Origin: Pseudomonas iranensis | GTDB lineage: Bacteria > Pseudomonadota > Gammaproteobacteria > Pseudomonadales > Pseudomonadaceae | Length of the DNA: 64,000 nt | Direction: 5' to 3' | Assembly: GCF_014268585.2 (NCBI RefSeq) | Contig: NZ_CP077092.1 | Coordinates: 4,377,501 to 4,441,500, forward strand | Shown: piece after piece, positions 37,725-46,700 of the stretch | Position numbering within the stretch: position 1 is the first letter of the stretch | How the letters are laid out: every line of letters starts with the position of its first letter | Made by a program: the position numbers and the translations under genes | The notes under the pieces: model-generated | What the model was told of the DNA's origin: nothing | Database searches by the model: none | The model's input: only the letters and a program-made list of their open reading frames with translations

Positions 37725-38279
37725 ATGACGGAACAAGTATCCACAAGCAGGTGCGATTCACCGCTACTTCAGGCATTCGTCGACAATCGACTGATTCTGG
37801 TCAAGATTGCAGCCCGCATTACCGGTTGCAGGTCTCGTGCCGAAGATGTGGTTCAGGATGCGTTTTTCCGACTGCAATCGGCGCCGCCGATCACGTCGTC
37901 GATCAAGGCTCAGCTGAGCTACCTGTTCCAGATCGTGCGCAACCTCGCCATCGATCACTACCGCAAGCAGGCGCTCGAACAGAAATACTCAGGCCCGGAA
38001 GAGGAAGGCTTGAACGTGGTGATTCAGGGCGCTTCGCCGGAAACTTCGCACATCAACTTCTCGACCCTCGAACACATCGCCGATGCGCTGACCGAGCTGC
38101 CCAGCCGCACCCGTTATGCCTTCGAGATGTACCGCTTGCACGGCGTGCCGCAGAAAGACATCGCCAAGGAACTGGGCGTATCACCTACCCTGGTCAACTT
38201 CATGATTCGTGATGCGCTGGTGCACTGCCGCAAGGTCTCGGGCAGTCGGCGGGATGCGGTGATTGCGGGGCGTCGTTAG
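37725..38279 (+). CDS. pvdS: Iron-starvation ECF sigma factor PvdS
   Basis: 184 residues, nearly the same as P. aeruginosa PvdS in the core (LLQAFVDNRLILVKIAARIT; DVVQDAFFRLQSAPPITSS; HINFSTLEHIADALTELPSR). Region 2 covers about 25-95, and region 4 with its helix-turn-helix (HGVPQKDIAKELGVSPTLVN) about 115-170. PvdS directs RNA polymerase to TAAAT-N16-CGT promoters, four of which I find in this window. AAGGTG precedes the ATG at 37725; an upstream in-frame GTG is less likely. It is transcribed divergently from pvdL and is under a Fur site. Its anti-sigma factor FpvR is not in the window. Confidence 0.97.
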   Translation: MTEQVSTSRCDSPLLQAFVDNRLILVKIAARITGCRSRAEDVVQDAFFRLQSAPPITSSIKAQLSYLFQIVRNLAIDHYRKQALEQKYSGPEEEGLNVVIQGASPETSHINFSTLEHIADALTELPSRTRYAFEMYRLHGVPQKDIAKELGVSPTLVNFMIRDALVHCRKVSGSRRDAVIAGRR

Positions 38280-38302
38280 GATCCGGATTTTGCGTCAAGC
38301 CA

Positions 38303-38376
38303 TTCGCGAGCAGGCTCGCTCCCACACTGGATTTGTGTCGTTCATCAAACCCTGTGGGAGCGAGCCTGCTCGCGAA
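38303..38376. repeat. REPIN after pvdS
   Basis: Inverted arms of the GTGGGAGCGAGCCTGCTCGC type at 38303-38327 and 38351-38376 between the convergent pvdS and acetyltransferase genes. Confidence 0.93.
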
Positions 38377-38415
38377 AGCGACCTCAGTTTCAAACGAAAG
38401 CCGAGGCCGAACGCA

Positions 38416-39429
38416 TCAGGCCAGCTTGCACCGATCAAAAAACCGCTCCCGCCCCAGAATCATCAGCGCCGCGCGCTTGTGCGGAAAATCGAATTCCTTC
38501 TCGCAGTGAAAGCATTGGTTGTGCATATGGCCGATCAACTTCGCGTTGTCGGCACGTGGCTCGGCGACCACGCGCTGGGTCCGTGGATCATCGAGAAACA
38601 GGTAATGCACCAGCGCCGATAACCAACTCGCCACTTTATGCGGGCCGCGATGACTTTCTTCGCCGACCAGCATGTGAATGCCACGGTCGTAATCGCCGGC
38701 ATCGTAGAACGGCGCGATGCGATCTTCCTTGGCCCAGTAGGCTTCGAAATAAGCGAACGGCTGATCATCGAAACAGCCGATCAGGGTCAGCGTGTGCGGA
38801 TCGGCATCGAGCTTGCCGAGGTATTCGCGATGCTGCTCAAGGCAGCCCTCCTCCTGCCAGAAACTCGCCACACGCGGGCTGTTCTGCCAGCGATTGAAGC
38901 GCGACAGATCTTCCTCGATTTCCAGCGTTCGCAAGGAAATCCACGCGCCGAGCCGCGCATCGAAACGCCGATAGACTTCACCGCGCGGCTTCACCGGTCG
39001 CAGCGGATGGCGCTTGCCGTGGCTGATGACCATTTGCTGCGGATAGCTGCCGGTCAGTGAAGTGCCCAGCCACGGCTGCGGCAGTTGCCAGAACAGCGTG
39101 CGCTCGCAGCGATACTCACCGGCGACTTCGGTATTGATCAGCAGACCACTGCGCAAGGCTTCGGTCGGCGGCTGATCGAGTTGCCAGGTCAATTGCTGGC
39201 ACGCCGGGTCACGGGCGAACAGCCAATAACAGGCGGCCCACAAGGCTTGCCCGGGCGGCAGGGCAAAACGTTCATCAAGCTGGATCGGGCCATTGGCCTC
39301 GCGGTCCAGGCGCAGCCGAATCAGCGGTTGCCCGTCCAGGCTCAGGCTCAGTCGGCTCTCGGTGGCATCAGCGATCAATCGACTGCCCGAGGGCAACGCC
39401 AGGGCAGTCAGGTCATTCAGATTGGACAT
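38416..39429 (-). CDS. IucB/AlcB-type siderophore hydroxamate acetyltransferase (PvdY-like)
   Basis: 337 residues. The C-terminal half (about 150-337) is the AlcB/IucB acetyltransferase domain: FNRWQNSPRVASFWQEEG, DQPFAYFEAYWAKEDRIAPFY, HMLVGEESHRGPHKVA and RVVAEPRADNAKLIGHM. These enzymes acetylate N-hydroxylated amines in siderophores (N6-hydroxylysine in aerobactin). Next to pvdS and with an exact PvdS box 40 bp upstream, it probably acetylates N5-hydroxyornithine for this strain's pyoverdine, as suggested for PvdY-type proteins. The first 150 residues are less conserved but belong to the family's long form. The symbol is left blank because pvdY naming differs between species. Confidence 0.88.
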   Translation of the reverse strand: MSNLNDLTALALPSGSRLIADATESRLSLSLDGQPLIRLRLDREANGPIQLDERFALPPGQALWAACYWLFARDPACQQLTWQLDQPPTEALRSGLLINTEVAGEYRCERTLFWQLPQPWLGTSLTGSYPQQMVISHGKRHPLRPVKPRGEVYRRFDARLGAWISLRTLEIEEDLSRFNRWQNSPRVASFWQEEGCLEQHREYLGKLDADPHTLTLIGCFDDQPFAYFEAYWAKEDRIAPFYDAGDYDRGIHMLVGEESHRGPHKVASWLSALVHYLFLDDPRTQRVVAEPRADNAKLIGHMHNQCFHCEKEFDFPHKRAALMILGRERFFDRCKLA

Positions 39430-39468
39430 GGGTCGGGCTCACGTAATCGTCGACAGTTCAACGAAGTG

Positions 39469-39492
39469 ACGTGAGCCGGGAGGGGAAATTTA
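39469..39492 (-). promoter_or_regulatory. PvdS-type promoter of the hydroxamate acetyltransferase
   Basis: TAAAT (39488-39492, minus strand) and CGT (39469-39471) with exactly 16 bp between. It falls in the 85-bp gap behind the preceding gene and points to the acetyltransferase. Confidence 0.86.
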
Positions 39493-39514
39493 AGCGCGAG
39501 ATGCAAACAGCGCT

Positions 39515-40312
39515 TCAGTGATGCGGCACGGGCACCACGGCAATCTTGTAAGGCTCGAAAATCTTCAGCAATTCGCCATTGTCACGCAGACGCTGCAACA
39601 GATTGCCGAAGGCGTCGCCGGTGATCGGAGCGCTTGGCCGCAGAATCGCGTAATGGTGATAGATCTGATCGGTACGCTGCGAAGCCAACAGCTCATCGCG
39701 GACCTTCTCGTTGCGCAGCAGGTAATCGAACAGATAGGAGCGGGTCACCAAGGCAATGTCGGCGCGCCCGCGCAGGACCATCAGCAGGTTGCTGTCGTGG
39801 GAATAGGTCAGCGTGGCGTTGTAGTTGTGCGCGAGGAATTTCGGGTCGGCGTTGAAGTTGGCAAATTCGTAGTGATAACCGCTGAACAGCGCCAGACGTT
39901 TGCCCGACAGGCTCGAGAAGTAGTTTTGCTGGCGGCCGTCTTCGCGTTGCGCGACGAAAATCTCGGCGTCTTCCAGGCCCATGTCGACGTCATCATGGGG
40001 AATGTCCTTCCAGCCCCACTCGGGGTTCTCGAAGATCGCCATATCGATGCGGCCCTGCTTGAAATCACCGAAACGGCGCGGGATCGACGTCGGCACCAGG
40101 ACGAACTGATAGTCGCTCTGCGAGCGGTTCAGCGCCTCGATCAATTGCGGCAACAGGCCGGTGTCGGCGCCGTTTTCCGGGCGAATCGTATAAGGCGGGA
40201 AATGCGCGGCGCCGACCCGGACCAATTGCGCTGACTGAGCGGGCAATACCCATAACGCAGCCAGCGCAGCGAGCATCAGCCCGGCGGCTGTCCGAATTGG
40301 CGAAGACTTCAA
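39515..40312 (-). CDS. Periplasmic solute-binding protein (SBP_bac_3 type)
   Basis: 265 residues from a TTG at 40312, nine bases after GGGGAG; this gives MKSSPIRTAAGLMLAALAALWVLPAQSA, a good signal peptide. A longer reading from ATG 40354 would add a 14-residue extension and is less likely. The mature part (LVRVGAAHFPPYTIRPENGADTGLLPQLIEALNR ... DFKQGRIDMAIFENPEWGW) is an amino-acid type periplasmic binding protein. No ABC permease or ATPase genes are adjacent, so it may act as an orphan sensor-type binding protein. A pyoverdine role is not supported. Confidence 0.82.
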   Translation of the reverse strand: MKSSPIRTAAGLMLAALAALWVLPAQSAQLVRVGAAHFPPYTIRPENGADTGLLPQLIEALNRSQSDYQFVLVPTSIPRRFGDFKQGRIDMAIFENPEWGWKDIPHDDVDMGLEDAEIFVAQREDGRQQNYFSSLSGKRLALFSGYHYEFANFNADPKFLAHNYNATLTYSHDSNLLMVLRGRADIALVTRSYLFDYLLRNEKVRDELLASQRTDQIYHHYAILRPSAPITGDAFGNLLQRLRDNGELLKIFEPYKIAVVPVPHH

Positions 40313-40405
40313 AACACCCCACTCCCCGAAAAAAATAGCGATCAATGCATTCAAGCTAGGCGGTTTCGCCGACTTAGCCAGTTTGTCGGCCGGTCCGACA
40401 ACCGT

Positions 40406-41029
40406 TCAACGCGCTTCGAGGACCAGAATCAGCGCTTCATCGGCGAGCTGATCGAGGCTCAAACTGCCGCCGGCACGGAACCAGGTGGTGGTCCAGGACA
40501 GTGCGCCGGTAAGGAAACGTCGGGTAATAAAAACGTCGCCGCGAATGTAGCCGGCGTCCTTGGCCTCGCCCAGAACCTGCAACCAGATGTCTTCATAAAC
40601 ATCACGCAAAGCGAGCACTTTAGCCTGGCCGTCTTCGGACAATGAGCGCCATTCGTACACCAGCACCGCCATCGCCTCGCCACTGCCGCCCATGATCGAC
40701 TGCAATTCGCAGCGAATCAGCGCCAGCACTTTCTCGCGCACGTCGCCGGCTTCGGCCAGGGCTGCGCGCATCAGCGCGGTGTTGTAGCGGATGGTTTCCT
40801 CCATCACCGCGCGGAGAATTTCATCCTTGCTTTTGAAGTGATGAAAAATGCTTCCCGACTGAATGCCCACAGCGCTGGCCAGATCACGCACCGTGGTGCG
40901 CTCGTAGCCTTTGTTGCGAAAAAGGTGAGCCGCCACTTGCAGCAATTTGCCGCGGGCGCTGTCCGGGTCGGTCAACTGGCCCTGGTCGACCAGTTCGCGC
41001 ATGACCCGCAGGGCTTTTTGCTCGTCCAC
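40406..41029 (-). CDS. atuR: TetR-family repressor AtuR
   Basis: 207 residues. The N-terminal TetR domain (about 26-72) reads RGKLLQVAAHLFRNKGYERTTVRDLASAVGIQSGSIFHHFKSKDEIL; the rest is an all-helical effector domain. It is divergent from atuA, and the gap has two inverted copies of a 16-bp site. In P. aeruginosa AtuR represses the atu operon in the absence of acyclic terpenes. Confidence 0.9.
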   Translation of the reverse strand: MDEQKALRVMRELVDQGQLTDPDSARGKLLQVAAHLFRNKGYERTTVRDLASAVGIQSGSIFHHFKSKDEILRAVMEETIRYNTALMRAALAEAGDVREKVLALIRCELQSIMGGSGEAMAVLVYEWRSLSEDGQAKVLALRDVYEDIWLQVLGEAKDAGYIRGDVFITRRFLTGALSWTTTWFRAGGSLSLDQLADEALILVLEAR

Positions 41030-41107
41030 CCGTTCTCTCCTACAGTCGATCAGTGTGTTGCCCCCTGTAACCGCAGGGTTGCGCGCAATTTAAGCCGCGC
41101 GCGGGCA

Positions 41108-41167
41108 CCAAGCAAGCGCTTGGGCAGAAGAATGTTTCGCCTGTTTACAAACCAAGCGCTTGCTTGG
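41108..41167. promoter_or_regulatory. Paired AtuR operators
   Basis: CCAAGCAAGCGCTTGG (41108-41123) and its exact reverse complement CCAAGCGCTTGCTTGG (41152-41167) flank a 28-bp segment with GTTTACA, a possible -35 for atuA. Two equal palindromic sites are also described for AtuR in P. aeruginosa; contact here is inferred. Confidence 0.82.
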
Positions 41168-41213
41168 TAGCCTCCAGACACTTCTGTCGCAGGTCCCTGA
41201 GTCGGAGATAAAA

Positions 41214-42998
41214 ATGCCAACCACCGTGCGAATCGGCTGCGCCAGTGCTTTTTGGGGCGACACTTCCACTGCTGCCGCCCAGCTTGTCTGCGGCGGAAAC
41301 CTGGATTATCTGGTGTTCGATTATCTGGCCGAGATCACCATGTCGCTGATGGCCGGCGCGCGCCTGAAAGACCCGCAGGCCGGGTTCGCGGGTGACTTCG
41401 TTGAAGTGCTGGCGCCGCTGCTGACGCAACTGGCCGAACAGAACATCCGCGTGATCAGCAATGCCGGCGGGGTCAATCCGCAGGCTTGCGCGGCGGCCCT
41501 GCAAGCGGCCTGCGACCAGGCTGGGGTCCAGCTGAAGATCGCCGTGTTGCTCGGCGACGACTTGCAAGGACAACTCAAAAACCCCGCCGATATCCGCGAA
41601 ATGTTCAGCGGCGCGCCGCTTCCGCGCATGTGCGTGTCGACCAACGCCTACCTCGGCGCGCCAGGGATTGTCGAAGCGTTGCGCCTGGGTGCCGACATTG
41701 TCATTACCGGCCGGGTGGTCGACAGCGCCGTAGTCAGCGCGGCGCTGGTCCACGAATTCGGTTGGTCGTGGCATGACTACGACAAACTCGCCCAGGCCGC
41801 GCTGGCCGGGCACATCATCGAATGCGGCGCGCAGTGCACCGGCGGTAATTTCACCGACTGGCGCGAGGTGCCGGATTACGAGCACATCGGTTTTCCGATC
41901 GTCGAGGTCAGCGCCGATGGCCAGTTCCTCGTCAGCAAACCCGAAGGCTCCGGCGGCCTGGTCACGCCGCTGACCGTTGGCGAGCAGATGCTCTACGAAA
42001 TCGGCGATCCGCAGGCCTATCTGTTACCCGACGTGATCTGCGATTTCACTGAGGTCAAACTCCAGCAACAAGGCAAAAACGTCGTGCAGGTGCACGGTGC
42101 CAAAGGCCTGCCGCCCAGCGACAAATACAAAGTCAGCGCCACGTACCCGGACGGTTTTCGCTGCACCGCCAGTTGCCTGATGGCCGGCATCGACGCGGTG
42201 GACAAGGCGCGGCGGGTCAGTCAGGCGATCATTGACAAGACCGCCGAGATGTTCAGCCTGCGCGGCTGGGCGCCGTACAGCGAAACCCATGTCGAACTGC
42301 TCGGCAGCGAAGCCACCTACGGCCCACACGGCCAGCGCCGCGACAGCCGTGAAGTGGTGATCAAAATCGCCGTACGCCATCCTGACAAACGCGCGCTGGT
42401 GCTGTTTTCCAAAGAGATCGCCCAGGCCGCGACCGGTATGGCGCCGGGTTTGACCGGCATCGTCGGCGGACGTCCGACCGTGTACCCGGTCATCCGCCTG
42501 TTCTCATTTCTCGTCGATAAAAATGCCTGCACACTGCAGATCGACATGGCCGGTGAGCGCCATCCGTGCGCCCTCCCCGAACCAGTGGCCCTCGACAGCG
42601 CAGATTTGCCGCTCGCCCATCAGCCACCCAAACCCCAGGGCCGCGCCGATGCCAGTGTGCCGTTGGTGAAACTGGCGGTGGCGCGCTCCGGCGACAAGGG
42701 CAACCACAGCAACATCGGCGTGATGCCGCGCCATCCCGATTACCTGCCATGGATCGCCGAAGCGCTGACCCCTTCGGTGGTGGTCGACTGGATGCGCCAC
42801 GTCCTCGATCCGCTTCTCGGGCGTGTCGAACGCTGGTATCTGCCCGGCACCCACAGCCTTAATTTTCTTTTGGAAAACGCCCTCGGCGGTGGCGGTGTCG
42901 CCAGTCTGCGCATCGACCCGCAAGGCAAAGCCTTCGCCCAGCAACTATTGGAAATCCAGATCCCGGTGCCGCAGAGCATCGCCGAACAGCTCGACTAG
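41214..42998 (+). CDS. atuA: AtuA, acyclic terpene utilization protein
   Basis: 594 residues with an N-terminal DUF1446 domain (RIGCASAFWGDTSTAAAQLVCGGNLDYLVFDYLAEITMS... about 5-450) and a smaller C-terminal domain (DASVPLVKLAVARSGDKGNHSNIGV, about 485-590). It is the first gene of the atu operon and is required for growth on citronellol and geraniol in pseudomonads; its exact reaction is not known to me. CGGAG precedes the ATG at 41214. Confidence 0.93.
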   Translation: MPTTVRIGCASAFWGDTSTAAAQLVCGGNLDYLVFDYLAEITMSLMAGARLKDPQAGFAGDFVEVLAPLLTQLAEQNIRVISNAGGVNPQACAAALQAACDQAGVQLKIAVLLGDDLQGQLKNPADIREMFSGAPLPRMCVSTNAYLGAPGIVEALRLGADIVITGRVVDSAVVSAALVHEFGWSWHDYDKLAQAALAGHIIECGAQCTGGNFTDWREVPDYEHIGFPIVEVSADGQFLVSKPEGSGGLVTPLTVGEQMLYEIGDPQAYLLPDVICDFTEVKLQQQGKNVVQVHGAKGLPPSDKYKVSATYPDGFRCTASCLMAGIDAVDKARRVSQAIIDKTAEMFSLRGWAPYSETHVELLGSEATYGPHGQRRDSREVVIKIAVRHPDKRALVLFSKEIAQAATGMAPGLTGIVGGRPTVYPVIRLFSFLVDKNACTLQIDMAGERHPCALPEPVALDSADLPLAHQPPKPQGRADASVPLVKLAVARSGDKGNHSNIGVMPRHPDYLPWIAEALTPSVVVDWMRHVLDPLLGRVERWYLPGTHSLNFLLENALGGGGVASLRIDPQGKAFAQQLLEIQIPVPQSIAEQLD

Positions 42999-43010
42999 AG
43001 GATGGTGTGC

Positions 43011-43895
43011 ATGGCTTACGCGTCGATTTTTCGCGCCGATCTGTTCAGCGGCCAGAACATGATTGTCACCGGTGGCGGCAGCGGCATCGGTCGCTGCACC
43101 GCCCATGAACTGGCGGCCCTTGGCGCCAATGTGTTGCTGGTCGGGCGCAAGCCGGAAAAACTCGAAAAGGTCGCCGCCGAAATCGCCGAGGACGGCGGCC
43201 GCGCGCACTGGAAGGCCTGCGATATCCGCGATGAAGAAGCGGTCAAGCAACTGGTCAAAGAGCTGATCGCCGAACACGGGCCGATCCACGGTCTGGTCAA
43301 CAACGCCGGCGGCCAATACCCGTCGCCCTTGGCCTCGATCAATCAGAAGGGCTTTGAAACCGTGCTGCGGACCAATCTGGTCGGCGGCTTTCTGATGGCC
43401 CGCGAGGTGTTCAACCAGTCGATGAGCAAACACGGCGGCAGCATCGTCAACATGCTCGCCGACATGTGGGGCGGCATGCCCGGCATGGGCCACTCGGGCG
43501 CGGCGCGCTCGGGCATGGACAATTTCACCAAGACTGCCGCGTTCGAGTGGGGTTACGCCGGGGTCCGGGTCAACGCCGTGGCGCCGGGCTGGATCGCCTC
43601 CAGCGGCATGGACACTTACGAGGGCGCTTTCAAAGCAGTGATTCCGACCCTGCGCGAGCATGTGCCGCTCAAGCGTATCGGCACCGAATCGGAAGTCAGT
43701 GCGGCGATCGTGTTTCTGCTCAGCCCGGCGGCGGCATTCATCAGCGGCACCACGGTGAAAATCGACGGCGCCGCCAGCCTCGGCAGTCGCGCCTGGCCGC
43801 TGCACAAGGCCAGCCACAGCGAATCGTTCAATGGTTTTCACCGCGCGTATTTACCAGAAGTGTTGCGTCCCGACGTGCTCAAGGACGAGGAATAA
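43011..43895 (+). CDS. atuB: AtuB, short-chain dehydrogenase
   Basis: 294 residues, a classical SDR: cofactor turn TGGGSGIGRC, NNAGG, and a long C-terminal extension. The usual catalytic YxxxK is altered: the aligned segment GHSGAARSGMDNFTK has a different residue at the Tyr position, as in 2,4-dienoyl-CoA-reductase-like SDRs, so the enzyme may act on a CoA thioester. I used ATG 43011, which is well spaced from GAGG; ATG 43002 overlaps the ribosome-binding site. In the atu operon it is thought to act in oxidation of terpene intermediates, a role not settled. Confidence 0.88.
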   Translation: MAYASIFRADLFSGQNMIVTGGGSGIGRCTAHELAALGANVLLVGRKPEKLEKVAAEIAEDGGRAHWKACDIRDEEAVKQLVKELIAEHGPIHGLVNNAGGQYPSPLASINQKGFETVLRTNLVGGFLMAREVFNQSMSKHGGSIVNMLADMWGGMPGMGHSGAARSGMDNFTKTAAFEWGYAGVRVNAVAPGWIASSGMDTYEGAFKAVIPTLREHVPLKRIGTESEVSAAIVFLLSPAAAFISGTTVKIDGAASLGSRAWPLHKASHSESFNGFHRAYLPEVLRPDVLKDEE

Positions 43896-43898
43896 GCC

Positions 43899-45515
43899 AT
43901 GGCGCAGATTCAGTCGCAACTCGACCCGCACAGCGAAGCCTTCGCACGAAACCGCGCGGCCATGCTCGCCGCCATCGAGCAGGTGCAGCAGCTCGAACAG
44001 AACCTGTTGAACAAGGCCGCCGAAGCCAAAGACAAATTCAGCAAACGCGGGCAACTGTTGCCCCGCGAACGCCTGAACCTGTTGCTCGACCCCGGCGCGC
44101 CGTTCCTCGAACTGGCCAGCCTCGCCGGCTATAAATTGCACGACGACAAGGATGGCAGTTCGGCCGGTGGCGGGCTGATTGCCGGCATCGGTTATGTCTG
44201 CGGAATCCGCGCGATGGTGGTCGCCAACAACAGCGCGATCAAGGGCGGCACGATCTCGCCGAGCGGCCTGAAAAAATCCCTGCGCCTGCAACAGATCGCG
44301 CGGGAAAACAAACTGCCGATGATCACCCTCGCCGAAAGCGGCGGAGCCAATCTCAACTACGCGGCGGAGATTTTTGTCGAAGGCGCGCGCAGTTTCGCCA
44401 ATCAGGCGCGCATGTCAGCGATGGGTTTGCCGCAGATCACCGTGGTACACGGCTCGGCCACCGCAGGCGGCGCCTATCAACCGGGGTTATCGGATTACGT
44501 AGTGGTGGTGCGCGGCAAGGCCAAGCTGTTTCTCGCCGGCCCGCCATTGCTTAAAGCGGCGACCGGCGAAGTGGCCACCGATGAAGAACTCGGTGGCGCC
44601 GAAATGCACGCGCAAGTCGCCGGCACTGCCGAATATCTCGCCGAAAACGACGCTGACGGCATACGCCAGGTCCGCGAGATCATGCGCATGCTGCCATGGA
44701 ACGAGCAGCTGCCGTGGCTGCCGCAGCCGCAATTCAAAGAACCGCTTTACCCCATCGACGAACTGCTCGGGCTGATCCCCGACGATGCAAAAAAGCCCTA
44801 CGACGTGCGCGAAATCATCGCGCGGATTGCCGATGAATCGGACTTTCTCGAGTTCAAAGGCGAGTTCGATCAGCAAACCATGTGTGGCCAGTTGAAAATC
44901 CAGGGCCGCGCCTGCGGCTTCATTGGCAACAACGGCCCGATCACCCCGCAAGGTGCGAGCAAGGCGGCGCAGTTCATCCAGTTGTGCGACCAGAGCCAGA
45001 CGCCGCTGCTGTTTTTCCACAACACCACGGGTTTCATGGTCGGCACCGAATCGGAACAGCAAGGCGTGATCAAGCACGGCTCGAAACTGATCCAGGCGGT
45101 GGCCAACGCACGGGTGGCTAAACTGACCATCGTCGTCGGCGGTTCCTACGGCGCCGGCAACTACGCCATGTGCGGACGCGGGCTCGATCCGCGCTTCATC
45201 TTCGCCTGGCCCAACAGCCGCACAGCGGTGATGGGTGGCGCTCAGGCCGGCAAGGTCTTGCGCATCGTCACTGAGGCCAAACAGCTCAAGGACGGCATCG
45301 AGCCTGATCCGAAAATGCTCGACATGCTCGAACAGATGACCGCGCAGAAACTCGACAGCCAATCCACCGCACTGTACGGCAGCGCCAATCTGTGGGACGA
45401 CGGCCTGATCGACCCGCGCGACACCCGCACCCTGCTCGGTTACTTGCTGGATATCTGCCACGAAGCCGACATGCGCACGCTGCAACCCAACAGCTTCGGC
45501 GTCAGCCGCTTCTGA
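43899..45515 (+). CDS. atuC: Geranyl-CoA carboxylase beta (carboxyltransferase) subunit AtuC
   Basis: 538 residues with the two carboxyltransferase (crotonase-like) halves: the CoA site around NNSAIKGGTISPSGLKKSLR and the biotin-side GGSYGAGNYAMCGRG. It transfers carboxylate from biotin on AtuF to geranyl-CoA. It closely resembles methylcrotonyl-CoA carboxylase beta (LiuB); assignment to AtuC comes from the operon with atuA and atuB. It begins 3 bp after the atuB stop. Confidence 0.92.
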   Translation: MAQIQSQLDPHSEAFARNRAAMLAAIEQVQQLEQNLLNKAAEAKDKFSKRGQLLPRERLNLLLDPGAPFLELASLAGYKLHDDKDGSSAGGGLIAGIGYVCGIRAMVVANNSAIKGGTISPSGLKKSLRLQQIARENKLPMITLAESGGANLNYAAEIFVEGARSFANQARMSAMGLPQITVVHGSATAGGAYQPGLSDYVVVVRGKAKLFLAGPPLLKAATGEVATDEELGGAEMHAQVAGTAEYLAENDADGIRQVREIMRMLPWNEQLPWLPQPQFKEPLYPIDELLGLIPDDAKKPYDVREIIARIADESDFLEFKGEFDQQTMCGQLKIQGRACGFIGNNGPITPQGASKAAQFIQLCDQSQTPLLFFHNTTGFMVGTESEQQGVIKHGSKLIQAVANARVAKLTIVVGGSYGAGNYAMCGRGLDPRFIFAWPNSRTAVMGGAQAGKVLRIVTEAKQLKDGIEPDPKMLDMLEQMTAQKLDSQSTALYGSANLWDDGLIDPRDTRTLLGYLLDICHEADMRTLQPNSFGVSRF

Positions 45516-45542
45516 CCGCCACGGATCCTACGGAGAACAACA

Positions 45543-46700
45543 ATGATCTTCACCCCGGAACACGAAGCCCTGCGCCGCACCGTCCGCCAGTTCGTCACGC
45601 ACGAGATCAACCCGCACGTCGAAGAGTGGGAAAAGGCCGGGCGCTTTCCGATCCACGAGATTTTCCGCAAGGCCGGCGAACTGGGTTTGCTGGGCATTTC
45701 CAAGCCGGAAAAATTCGGCGGCATGGGCCTTGATTACAGCTATTCGATTGTCGCCGCTGAAGAGTTCGGCACCATTCATTGCGGCGGGATTCCGATGTCG
45801 ATTGGCGTGCAGACCGACATGTGCACACCCGCCCTCGCCCGCTTCGGCTCCGACGAACTGCGCGAAGAGTTCCTCCGGCCGGCGATCACGGGCGAACAGG
45901 TCGGTTGCATCGGCGTCTCCGAAGTAGGTGCCGGTTCCGATGTCGCCGGGCTGAAAACCACGGCGCGCAAGGACGGCGACGACTACGTGATCAACGGCAG
46001 CAAAATGTGGATCACCAACTCGCCGAGCGCCGATTTCATCTGCCTGCTCGCCAACACTTCGGACGACAAGCCGCACATCAACAAGTCGCTGATCATGGTG
46101 CCGATGACCGCCCCGGGGATCAGCCTCAGTTCGCACCTGGACAAGCTCGGAATGCGCAGCTCGGAAACCGCGCAGGTGTTCTTCGACAACGTGCGCGTGC
46201 CGCAACGCAATCGCATCGGCCATGAAGGCGCGGGGTTCATGATGCAGATGCTGCAGTTCCAGGAAGAACGCCTGTTCGGCGCGGCGAACATGATCAAGGG
46301 CCTGGAATATTGCATCGACAGCACCATCGAGTACTGCAAGGAGCGCAAGACCTTCGGTAATGCGCTGATCGATAACCAAGTGATCCACTTCCGCCTCGCC
46401 GAATTGCAGACCGAAATCGAATGCCTGCGCGCGCTGGTCTATCAGGCCACCGAGCAGTACATCAAAGGCCAGGACGTCACGCGCCTGGCATCGATGGCCA
46501 AGCTCAAGGCCGGGCGTCTCGGCCGTGAAGTCAGCGACAGCTGCCTGCAATATTGGGGCGGCATGGGCTTCATGTGGGACAACCCGGTGGCCCGCGCCTA
46601 TCGCGATGTGCGCCTGGTATCGATTGGCGGCGGCGCCGACGAAATCATGCTGGGGATCATCTGCAAACTGATGGGCATTCTGCCGGGGAAAAAGAAATGA
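45543..46700 (+). CDS. atuD: Citronellyl-CoA dehydrogenase AtuD
   Basis: 385 residues of the acyl-CoA dehydrogenase fold: N-terminal helices (1-115), central beta domain with IGVSEVGAGSDVAGLKTTA and WITNSPSADF, C-terminal helical domain with QYWGGMGFMWDNPVARAYRDVRL. FAD is the cofactor. AtuD oxidises citronellyl-CoA to geranyl-CoA in P. aeruginosa. The stop overlaps atuE by 4 nt. Confidence 0.92.
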   Translation: MIFTPEHEALRRTVRQFVTHEINPHVEEWEKAGRFPIHEIFRKAGELGLLGISKPEKFGGMGLDYSYSIVAAEEFGTIHCGGIPMSIGVQTDMCTPALARFGSDELREEFLRPAITGEQVGCIGVSEVGAGSDVAGLKTTARKDGDDYVINGSKMWITNSPSADFICLLANTSDDKPHINKSLIMVPMTAPGISLSSHLDKLGMRSSETAQVFFDNVRVPQRNRIGHEGAGFMMQMLQFQEERLFGAANMIKGLEYCIDSTIEYCKERKTFGNALIDNQVIHFRLAELQTEIECLRALVYQATEQYIKGQDVTRLASMAKLKAGRLGREVSDSCLQYWGGMGFMWDNPVARAYRDVRLVSIGGGADEIMLGIICKLMGILPGKKK

